Shown: piece after piece, positions 1-5,641 of the stretch
Position numbering within the stretch: the first letter of the stretch is position 1
How the letters are laid out: each line of letters starts with the position of its first letter
NCBI GenBank assembly: GCA_011390455.1
Contig: JAABSI010000085.1
Coordinates: 1-12,760 of the forward strand
Direction: 5' to 3'
Origin: Trueperaceae bacterium
GTDB lineage: Bacteria > Deinococcota > Deinococci > Deinococcales > Trueperaceae
DNA: 12,760 nucleotides
The notes under the pieces: generated by a model
Seen by the model: only the letters and a program-made list of their open reading frames with translations
Database searches by the model: none
Told to the model about the DNA's origin: nothing
Translations under genes and position numbers: made by a program

Positions 1-247
1 GCAGCCCGGCTTCGTCGTGGAGCAGGTCGCCCGAGTCCGCGCTCGCGTAGGGCTCGCGCAGGCGCCCGGCGCAATCGCGTCCGATGGCGAGCAGGCGCTC
101 GGCGAGGCCGCCAGCGTGGGCGACGCGCTCCCGGGCCAGCCGCTCCGCGAGCGCCACGGTCACCGCTTCGGTCAGCGACTCGCCCGTGAGCGCCGCGAGC
201 TCCTTGGCGAGTCGGTGCGCGGCCGGGTTCTTGACGTTCAGGCTCAT
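1..247 (-). CDS. vapB: VapB-type antitoxin (Rv0623-like), 3' end cut by window edge
   Basis: This gene encodes a small antitoxin expected to bind and neutralise a VapC PIN-domain RNase and to repress its own operon as a DNA-binding complex. I translated it by hand from the minus strand: 82 codons are visible, starting [17 protein letters not shown], followed by a TGESLTEAV stretch and a tail with [11 protein letters not shown]. This layout is typical of the Rv0623-like VapB family (PSK_trans_fac), which is usually about 80-90 residues, so only the last few codons are missing. The ATG at 247-245 lies six bases after a good -10 box, which suggests a leaderless mRNA; there is no Shine-Dalgarno. 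It follows feoC by 31 bases on the same strand but has its own promoter and operator. A vapC toxin gene would be expected just beyond base 1 but cannot be seen here. Confidence 0.9.
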   Translation of the reverse strand, partial: MSLNVKNPAAHRLAKELAALTGESLTEAVTVALAERLARERVAHAGGLAERLLAIGRDCAGRLREPYASADSGDLLHDEAGL

Positions 248-253
248 GGGTCG

Positions 254-281
254 ATTCTACCAAGGTAGAGACATGGGTCTA
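254..281 (-). promoter_or_regulatory. Leaderless promoter of vapB
   Basis: Read on the minus strand, TAGACC (281-276) and TAGAAT (259-254) are separated by 16 bases. They match the -35 TTGACA at 4 of 6 positions and the -10 TATAAT at 5 of 6. The -10 box ends six bases before the vapB ATG, so transcription should begin at or next to the start codon. The -35 end reaches the feoC stop codon. Functional use is inferred. Confidence 0.6.
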
Positions 282-283
282 CC
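256..283. promoter_or_regulatory. Palindromic operator overlapping the vapB promoter
   Basis: TCTACC-AA-GGTAGA at 256-269 is an inverted repeat with 6-base arms. A third copy of the TCTACC arm lies at 278-283, exactly 22 bases (about two helical turns) from the first. The elements cover both the -10 and -35 boxes of vapB. VapB-VapC complexes commonly bind such palindromes to repress their own operon, so this is the likely autoregulatory site. The pattern is seen directly; the binding is inferred. Confidence 0.6.
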
Positions 284-542
284 GTGGTGTCGTCGGCTTC
301 CGCATCCAGAGCACCTCGGGCGCCACCCCGCAGGCCGCGCGGAAGCCGCAGCCGGCGCAGGCGACGCTGGGGCACGCCACGGCGGCGTCCGAGGCGCCGC
401 CCTGGCGCGCGACGTACCCGCGGCGCGCCAGCCGGTCGAGCTCACCGCGCACGTGCGGCGCCGGCACGCCCAAGCGCTGCGCCAGGGTCTCCACCGAGGC
501 TGGCGCCTGCAGCGCCTCGAGGACCGCGTAGCTCAGGGCCAC
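279..542 (-). CDS. feoC: FeoC-like winged-helix protein with four-cysteine motif
   Basis: This is a small cytosolic partner of the FeoB iron transporter. The 87-residue product begins at a GTG (542-540) inside the last codons of feoB, overlapping it by 10 bases in another frame, so its translation is probably coupled to feoB. Residues 1-48 read as a short winged helix-turn-helix domain (VETLAQRLGVPAPHVRGELD, then a recognition-wing stretch LARRGYVA). Residues 57-71 hold C57-X4-C62-X2-C65-X5-C71, the spacing expected for the FeoC iron-sulfur cluster motif. FeoC is thought to act on FeoB stability or activity, possibly as a redox or iron sensor; its exact role is unsettled in the literature. 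The upstream frame is open far into feoB, but only this start gives a protein of normal FeoC length (about 75-90 residues). Confidence 0.85.
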   Translation of the reverse strand: MALSYAVLEALQAPASVETLAQRLGVPAPHVRGELDRLARRGYVARQGGASDAAVACPSVACAGCGFRAACGVAPEVLWMRKPTTPR

Positions 543-2686
543 AGCGCGAACACCGCCCAGGCGGCCGCGTACGCGACGCCGGTCTGCCACAGCACCGAGA
601 ACAGCATCCAGCGGGTGCCGAAGGCCTTGCGCAGCGCCGCCAGGGTCGCGACGCACGGCATGTAGAGCAGCGTGAAGACCATCAGCGCCACCGCCCCGCC
701 GGTCGTGAGGACGCCGCCGAGGCGGGCGCTCAGATCGGCGTCGAGCGGGTCGCCGCCGCCGAGGCCCCACAGGGCGGTCAGCGTGCCCTGCAACGCCTCG
801 ACGAGGCCCGCGCCGATCGTCGCCAGTCCTTGCAGGAACCCCATGCCGGCGGCGGGGGCGTCGCCCAAGAGCGTGAGCGCGAGGCTGCCGAGCACGACCT
901 CCTTGGCGACCGCGCCCGGGATCAGGGCGCCCACCACGCGCCAGTCGCCCAGGCCCAGGGGCGCGAAGATCGGCGCCAGCGACCGCGCGACGGTCTCGAA
1001 CAGGCTCATGCCGTTCGCGAGCTCGAGCGACAACAGCGCCCACACCGCGACCACCGCGATCAGGATGGGGCCGGTGGCGCCTTGAAGGAAGGCCTTGGTG
1101 CGTGCCCAGGCGAGCTTGAGCACCAGCCGCGCCGGCGGCCAGCGGTACGAGGGGAGCTCCATCGCGCCCGAGCTGGGCGGCGTGCGGAGCAGGTGTTTGA
1201 AGGCGAGGGCGGAGGCGATCGCGACCGCGAACCCGAGCACGTACAGCCCCGTGAGCACCATCGCCGCGTAGGCGGGGACGAAGGCGGCGGCCAGGAGCAC
1301 GAAGACGGGCAGCCGCGCGGAGCACGGGATCGAGGGGATGGCGAGCGCGACCCGGAGGCGGTCCCCCCGCTGCTCGAGGGTGCGGGTGGCCTGCACGGCG
1401 GGCACGGTGCAACCGATCGAGAGCACCATCGGCAGCACCGCGCGCCCCGGCAGGCCGAGCGCGCGCATGAGGCCGTCGGCGAGGAAGGCGACGCGCGCGA
1501 GGATGCCGGCGTTCTCGAGCACCCCGAGGATCACGTACAGCACGAACAGCACCGGCACGAAGGCGAGCACCGTGCCGACGCCCTCGACCAGCGCACCGGC
1601 GAGGAAGGACTCGAGCAAGGGCGGCAGCCCCGCGGCGGTCACCCAGCCGGCCAGCACCTCCTGGACGGTGCCGAAGAGGCCGACCCAGGGGTCGGAGAGC
1701 GCGAAGGTGAGGTGGAAGATCAGCGCGAGGCCGGCGACGAGCGCGACGGGGCCGGCGATCGGGTTCAGCAAGAAGCGATCGACGCGCTCGCTCGGGTCGA
1801 CGCGCCCGGCCGTGGTGCGCGCCGCGAGGCCGGCGAGGGCGTGGGCGGTGCGGTGGCGCGCTTCGGCGACCGCGAGGAAGGGATCGATGCCCGCGGCGTC
1901 GAGCGCGGCGCGATGGCCTTGGAGGAGGGGGTCCGGGACGCGCGGGGGCGCCGCGACGGTGCCGCGCGCGGCACCCCGGGTGGCGACGGCGGCCGGCATC
2001 GGCAGTTCGTCGGTGAGCGCGGCGAGCGCGTGCCAGCGGGTGGCGGCGCCGGCGGCGGTCAGCGCCGCGGCGGCGGCGGCCACCGGCTCCGGGTACGCCA
2101 CCACCGCGGTCGGGACCGCGGCGCGTCGAGCGGCGGCGATCAGGCTGCCGGCGCCGTGGCGCCGGTGGTCGCGCAGCGCGACCACGGGGACGCCGAGCTC
2201 CGCCTCGAGGGCGGCGACGTCGAGGGTGGTGCCGCGGGCGGTCGCCTGCTCGATCAGGTTCAGGGCGACCACCATCGGCCGGCCCAGCTCGGTCAGCTCG
2301 AGCGTGAGGGTCAGGTCGCGGGCGAGGTGCACCGCGTCGACGACGTTGACGATCAGCGCGTTCGGATCGACGTCCAGGGCGGGGAGGACCACGTCCTCCT
2401 CGGCGCCGGTGCCGCCGAGCGCGTACGCGCCCGGCAGGTCGACCAAGTGGAGCGGCGCCCCGTCGACCACGGCATGCGCCGACGCCACCTCGACGGTGGT
2501 GCCGGACCAGTTGCCCACCTCGAGGCGGCTGCCCGAGATCGCGTTGATCAGGCTGGTCTTGCCGACGTTCGGGGTGCCGACCAGGCACCAACGCGCCGCG
2601 CGGGTGGCCGTGGCGGTGCCTACGGGCCGGTCCTCGCACCCGCAACCTTGCCCGGAGCGCGGCGCGCTACAGGACGGGCAGCTCAT
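533..2686 (-). CDS. feoB: Ferrous iron transport protein B (FeoB)
   Basis: FeoB is the inner-membrane Fe(II) permease with an N-terminal GTPase domain. In this 717-residue product the G1 loop GTPNVGKT is at 37-44, the switch region NWSGTTVE is near 59-66, and G3 DLPG is at 83-86. The G4 position reads NLIE (143-146) rather than the usual NxxD. The membrane half starts near residue 305 and has the two Gate-type repeats with hallmark segments: GCTVPA (425-430), PCSARLPV (454-461), the AKEVVLG stretch near 594-600, and MPC (676-678). About eight hydrophobic segments are visible. An N-terminal tail carries C3-X2-C6 and C15-X-C17 ahead of the G domain. The ATG at 2686 overlaps the end of feoA by 20 bases, without a clear Shine-Dalgarno, which suggests coupling. 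A GTG at codon 22 could be an alternative start and would remove the cysteines. Confidence 0.96.
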   Translation of the reverse strand: MSCPSCSAPRSGQGCGCEDRPVGTATATRAARWCLVGTPNVGKTSLINAISGSRLEVGNWSGTTVEVASAHAVVDGAPLHLVDLPGAYALGGTGAEEDVVLPALDVDPNALIVNVVDAVHLARDLTLTLELTELGRPMVVALNLIEQATARGTTLDVAALEAELGVPVVALRDHRRHGAGSLIAAARRAAVPTAVVAYPEPVAAAAAALTAAGAATRWHALAALTDELPMPAAVATRGAARGTVAAPPRVPDPLLQGHRAALDAAGIDPFLAVAEARHRTAHALAGLAARTTAGRVDPSERVDRFLLNPIAGPVALVAGLALIFHLTFALSDPWVGLFGTVQEVLAGWVTAAGLPPLLESFLAGALVEGVGTVLAFVPVLFVLYVILGVLENAGILARVAFLADGLMRALGLPGRAVLPMVLSIGCTVPAVQATRTLEQRGDRLRVALAIPSIPCSARLPVFVLLAAAFVPAYAAMVLTGLYVLGFAVAIASALAFKHLLRTPPSSGAMELPSYRWPPARLVLKLAWARTKAFLQGATGPILIAVVAVWALLSLELANGMSLFETVARSLAPIFAPLGLGDWRVVGALIPGAVAKEVVLGSLALTLLGDAPAAGMGFLQGLATIGAGLVEALQGTLTALWGLGGGDPLDADLSARLGGVLTTGGAVALMVFTLLYMPCVATLAALRKAFGTRWMLFSVLWQTGVAYAAAWAVFALWP

Positions 2687-3044
2687 GGTGGGCGTCGGTG
2701 GGCGTGAACTCGACGAGCACGTCGCGCGCCTCGTCGGCGCGGAGCATCAGGTGCACGGTGCCGGCGCGCAGTTCCATCGCGCCGTGGCCGCCGGCGCGGC
2801 CGAGCACGGCGAGGTCGGCACTGGGTCGGAGGCCGAGCGCCATCAGCTTGCGCCGCAGCCGCGGGGCGCCCGCGAGCGATACGACCCGCGCGCACGCGCC
2901 GCGCTCGAGTTGGCTGAGCGGGCACACGACGCAGCACGGCGCGGCGCCGATGGAGTCGCAGGCGACCGGCGCCGATTCCCAAGTGTCCCGGTCGGATTTC
3001 ATGCCGCAGCATCGCGCAGGGGCGGGGTCGCGGGCCAGGGACAT
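2667..3044 (-). CDS. feoA: FeoA, SH3-like partner of FeoB, with cysteine-rich N-terminal extension
   Basis: FeoA is a small cytosolic protein with an SH3-like fold that supports FeoB-dependent Fe(II) uptake. The FeoA core runs from about residue 42 to 113 of 125: PLSQLERGACARVVSL, then the family-typical stretch KLMALGLRPSADLAVLGRA and a C-terminal EARDVLVEF. Ahead of it is an extension of about 40 residues with C12, C13, C29, C37, C38 and C41. Two starts are possible: ATG at 3044, preceded by a GGGG run 11-8 bases upstream, or ATG at 3002 (codon 15), which would give 111 residues and drop C12 and C13. I took the longer form with limited confidence. It is first in the feoA-feoB-feoC order and overlaps feoB by 20 bases. 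No clear Fur box or promoter was found in the 122 bases upstream. Confidence 0.9.
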   Translation of the reverse strand: MSLARDPAPARCCGMKSDRDTWESAPVACDSIGAAPCCVVCPLSQLERGACARVVSLAGAPRLRRKLMALGLRPSADLAVLGRAGGHGAMELRAGTVHLMLRADEARDVLVEFTPTDAHHELPVL

Positions 3045-3102
3045 CTTTCATCCCCACGGTTGGGCGTCGCGGTTCGGTCCTGCGGATCCGGGGGCTCCCG
3101 AA

Positions 3103-3142
3103 CGCGCGCGGGCCGCCACCCGAAGGTGGCGGCCCGCACGCG
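3103..3142 (-). terminator. UUCG-loop hairpin after the cytochrome gene
   Basis: A perfect 13-base-pair stem (3108-3120 with 3125-3137) encloses a four-base loop. On the minus strand the loop reads TTCG closed by C and G, the very stable cUUCGg tetraloop. After one mismatch (3107/3138) four more pairs follow. It starts about 25 bases after the cytochrome stop codon and lies before feoA. No U-run follows on the minus strand, so termination may be incomplete or the element may act as an RNA-stabilising 3' end. Confidence 0.75.
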
Positions 3143-3166
3143 GGTCCTAGATGCTGGGTCGGGCGC

Positions 3167-5458
3167 TCAGAAGGGGGCGTCCGGCCGGTCCATGCCGCTC
3201 ACGTCCACGCCCATGTCCTCCAGCGAGTCGTGCAGGAGCTGGACGACGTACTGGCTGTTGTGGACGTAGGAGCCGGTGTCCTTCTTCGCGTACTGGTAGT
3301 TGTACGCGGCGCGCATGAGGCGTGGGGTCCAGGAGCGGAACTGGTTGCCGTAGTTGACCTCGTCCGCGTCGGGGACCGCGTTCGCGTTCGTGTCGGTGAA
3401 GAAGTACGGGTACGCGGCGCTGCTGTAGACGAGGCCGGTGTCGAGGGTCTCGACCGCGTAGGCCTGCATCGCGGCGTAGAGCTGCTCGATCATCGACTGG
3501 ATCTCGTAGTACGTGCCCTCGTCGGCATTCCCGTTGCCGTCGAAGTCGCCGTCGAACATGCGGTAGTCGCGCACGTCGGCGATGGTGGCTTCGCCGCCGT
3601 GGCAGTCGGTGCAGGAGAACAGGTCGACTTGCTGGTTGTGGGGGTCGTGGCACTGCGTGCAGGTGGCGGCCTCTTCGACGTGCGGCCAGAAGCCGACGTA
3701 GTCCTTGCCCGCGTACTGGTAGCCGCCCATGGCCTCGCTGCCGAAGCGGGTGGCCGCGGCCGAGAAGTAGTGGACGTTGATGAACCCGAGGCCCTCGCCG
3801 ACGACGTCGTCGTCGGTGGTGCCGATGCGCCGGTCGACGGTCGACGTCGAGGCGCGGCCCTGGTGGCACTGGGCGCAGGTGTTGTCGCCCGAGGTGCCGA
3901 AGCTGAGCATGGCGCCGCTGGGGAACTCGACCTCTTCGATCTCGAGGACCGCGAAGTCGTCTTCGGCCACGTGGCACGTGGTGCAGGCCATGCCTTGGGA
4001 CGGCGCGTGCGCGATCTGCACGCCGTTCTCGAGCAGGAAGGGGAGACCGGCGGCCGAGTGGCAGGTGCTGCAGGAGGCCGGCACGGCGCCGTCCTCGTCC
4101 CAGTGCCGCCACGCTTCGGTGGTGCCGTCGAAGTGGCCGGAGTCGTTGCGGTGCAGGCGCTCGATGACGCTCGCGTCGACCATGTGGCCGGCGGCGAGCA
4201 CCTCGCTCAGCGCGGCGAAGTCGAGCGGCGGCAGGGAGGCGCTGGCCAGCACTTCGCCCACGGGGGCGCTCGCGAGGGCGGCGTCGTCGCCGGGGCGCAC
4301 GAGCGAAGCGGCGGCGTGCGAGCCGAGTCCGCTGGCCAGGTCCTCGATGCTGTCGTAGATCAGCTGGATCGTGTACTTGGCGTTGTGCGTGTACGCGCCC
4401 GGGTCCTTCTTGGTGACCTGGTAGTTGTACGCGGCGGCCAGCAGGCGCGGGGTGAACGTGGCGTACGCGTTTCCGCGGTTCTGCTCTTCGGGCGAGATCG
4501 CGCCGTCGCCGTCGGTGTCGACGAAGAAGTAGGGGTGGCCGTCGGCGTAGCCGATGGAGGTACCCACGACCTCGGTCGCGTACGTCTGGATGAGCTCCAT
4601 CAGGACGCCGCGGAGGTTGGCGATCTCGGTGTAGATGCCGGTGGTGTGGTCGCCGTCGCCGTCGTAATCGACGAACGAGCCGGGCATGCGGATGTCCTTG
4701 AGGTCGGCGACCGTCTCGACGCCGGTGTGGCACGTGGCGCACGAGAGGACGTCGAGCTCGAGGGTGTGCGGGTCGTGGCAGCTCTGGCAGGTGTCGTAGC
4801 CGCTCACGTGCGCGAAGCGAGGCTCGTAGACCTTGCCCGGGTACTCGAACCCGCCGCCCGCGTCGGAGCCGTAGAGGGTGGCGGCCGCCGCGTAGTAGTG
4901 GATGTTGACGAAGCCTTGCTCCTCCATGATCGCGTCGTGGTCGACCGCCGCGCGCTCGATGGCGCCGGCGATGGTCTCGCCCGAAGCGCGGCCCTGGTGG
5001 CACTCCATGCACACGGCCTCGCGCCCGAGGTCGCCGAGGACGATGCCCGAGGGCATGGTCACTTCGGTCTGGGCGATCGAGACGTCGTTGTGGCAGGTGC
5101 TGCATTGGAGCACGCCCGGCTGGGCGGCCTCGTCGACCGACCCGGCGGCGGAGCCGTCGAGGCCGATGAAGTCGTGGTACCCGTCGCTGCTGTGGCACTT
5201 GGCGCAGCTGACCGGCACGACGGCCGGGTCGTTGCCGTTCCAGTAGGTGAACGAGCGCGACGTGAGATCGGCGTGCGGGCTCGCCATCCACTCGCCGAAG
5301 AACGGGATCTCCAGGTGGTCGTAGCCGAAGGGCACGGTGTCGCTCTGCGCGCTGACGGCCGGCGCGACGGCGCCGACCCCGAAGCCGGAGTCGTACGCGA
5401 CCAGGACGCCGAACACTGCGATCACGAGCACGACGGGAAGGAACGGTTTGAATCGCAT
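3167..5458 (-). CDS. Exported decahaem cytochrome c, internally duplicated, with EF-hand-like loops
   Basis: This encodes a 763-residue secreted or membrane-tethered electron-transfer protein of no family I can name with certainty. Residues 1-37 look like a signal peptide (basic start MRFK, hydrophobic 5-21, possible cleavage after VSA at 35-37); if uncleaved, it could be an anchor. Ten CXXCH haem-binding motifs start at residues 85, 119, 150, 224, 240, 463, 492, 528, 600 and 616. They form two five-haem modules offset by about 375 residues, sharing CHQGRAS, CHDPH and AAYNYQ blocks. Each module ends in acidic loops. D314-E325 is a complete 12-residue EF-hand-type loop (DTDGDG...EE), so calcium binding is likely. 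The ATG at 5458 follows AGGAGGTG by seven bases. The gene sits 122 bases upstream of feoA on the same strand. It could reduce Fe(III), or belong to respiration with another acceptor. Confidence 0.9.
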   Translation of the reverse strand: MRFKPFLPVVLVIAVFGVLVAYDSGFGVGAVAPAVSAQSDTVPFGYDHLEIPFFGEWMASPHADLTSRSFTYWNGNDPAVVPVSCAKCHSSDGYHDFIGLDGSAAGSVDEAAQPGVLQCSTCHNDVSIAQTEVTMPSGIVLGDLGREAVCMECHQGRASGETIAGAIERAAVDHDAIMEEQGFVNIHYYAAAATLYGSDAGGGFEYPGKVYEPRFAHVSGYDTCQSCHDPHTLELDVLSCATCHTGVETVADLKDIRMPGSFVDYDGDGDHTTGIYTEIANLRGVLMELIQTYATEVVGTSIGYADGHPYFFVDTDGDGAISPEEQNRGNAYATFTPRLLAAAYNYQVTKKDPGAYTHNAKYTIQLIYDSIEDLASGLGSHAAASLVRPGDDAALASAPVGEVLASASLPPLDFAALSEVLAAGHMVDASVIERLHRNDSGHFDGTTEAWRHWDEDGAVPASCSTCHSAAGLPFLLENGVQIAHAPSQGMACTTCHVAEDDFAVLEIEEVEFPSGAMLSFGTSGDNTCAQCHQGRASTSTVDRRIGTTDDDVVGEGLGFINVHYFSAAATRFGSEAMGGYQYAGKDYVGFWPHVEEAATCTQCHDPHNQQVDLFSCTDCHGGEATIADVRDYRMFDGDFDGNGNADEGTYYEIQSMIEQLYAAMQAYAVETLDTGLVYSSAAYPYFFTDTNANAVPDADEVNYGNQFRSWTPRLMRAAYNYQYAKKDTGSYVHNSQYVVQLLHDSLEDMGVDVSGMDRPDAPF
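3209..4186 (-). repeat. Second five-haem module of the cytochrome (residues about 425-750)
   Basis: This is the C-terminal copy of the internal duplication. Haem motifs start at residues 463, 492, 528, 600 and 616, each offset 373-378 from its partner in the first module. The PYFF and AAYNYQ blocks recur at an offset of exactly 375. The calcium-type loops are partly decayed here: the second reads DTNANAVPDADE (689-700), lacking the central glycine. H562 and H733 match H188 and H358 of the first copy. Confidence 0.8.
4334..5311 (-). repeat. First five-haem module of the cytochrome (residues about 50-375)
   Basis: This is the N-terminal copy of the internal duplication. Haem motifs start at residues 85, 119, 150, 224 and 240. 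They are followed by acidic DxDxDG loops at 264-269 and 314-319, the PYFF block (309-312) and AAYNYQ (342-347). H188 in an NIHYYAAAAT block and H358 are conserved between copies and are candidate distal haem ligands. Boundaries are approximate and based on protein similarity. Confidence 0.8.
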
Positions 5459-5465
5459 CAGGTGC

Positions 5466-5473
5466 CACCTCCT
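5466..5473 (-). promoter_or_regulatory. Strong Shine-Dalgarno of the cytochrome gene
   Basis: On the minus strand AGGAGGTG ends seven bases before the ATG at 5458-5456. This near-perfect match to the 16S rRNA tail fixes the start codon and agrees with the signal peptide that follows it. Confidence 0.85.
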
Positions 5474-5532
5474 GCACCGCGTCCGCCACTACGCTCGCCC
5501 GGCCAAGGTCGTGGTAGCGCGGTAGATGCGTG

Positions 5533-5538
5533 AGTCTA
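5533..5538 (-). promoter_or_regulatory. Possible -10 box for the cytochrome gene
   Basis: TAGACT on the minus strand matches TATAAT at 4 of 6 positions and would give a leader of about 65 bases carrying the strong Shine-Dalgarno. No convincing -35 hexamer lies 16-18 bases upstream, so this is only a candidate. The rest of the 183-base divergent region (5459-5641) holds no gene I can support. Confidence 0.3.
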
Positions 5539-5630
5539 GCATGAGTGCCGGGCGAGGATGATGTGACGTTCGCCCTTGCGGTGGCGCCGGGCCCGGCGGG
5601 GAGCGCCGCCGCACCGGCGGTTGCGCCGGG

Positions 5631-5636
5631 TACCCT
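5631..5636 (+). promoter_or_regulatory. Possible -10 box for a leaderless MFS transporter mRNA
   Basis: TACCCT lies five bases before the GTG start at 5642, the distance expected when transcription begins at the start codon. No clear -35 element is seen. The arrangement matches that of vapB in this window, which is the main reason to consider it. Confidence 0.35.
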
Positions 5637-5641
5637 CGTCC

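Noticed and set aside
3045..3102. Fur box or other iron-responsive operator upstream of feoA
   Set aside because: No AT-rich 19-base inverted repeat resembling a Fur box is present. The region is GC-rich without a clear palindrome apart from the hairpin.
284..3269. Long open frames on the plus strand opposite feoA, feoB and feoC (284-2707 and 1338-3269)
   Set aside because: Low-complexity Arg/Gly/Ala or Ser/Ala/Thr composition; the Feo proteins on the other strand are certain.
3230..5533. A 767-codon open frame on the plus strand opposite the cytochrome gene
   Set aside because: It is rich in Val, Ala, Arg, Asp and Gly with no recognisable domain, and is the expected shadow of a GC-rich gene. 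The minus strand has ten CXXCH motifs, a signal peptide and a strong Shine-Dalgarno.
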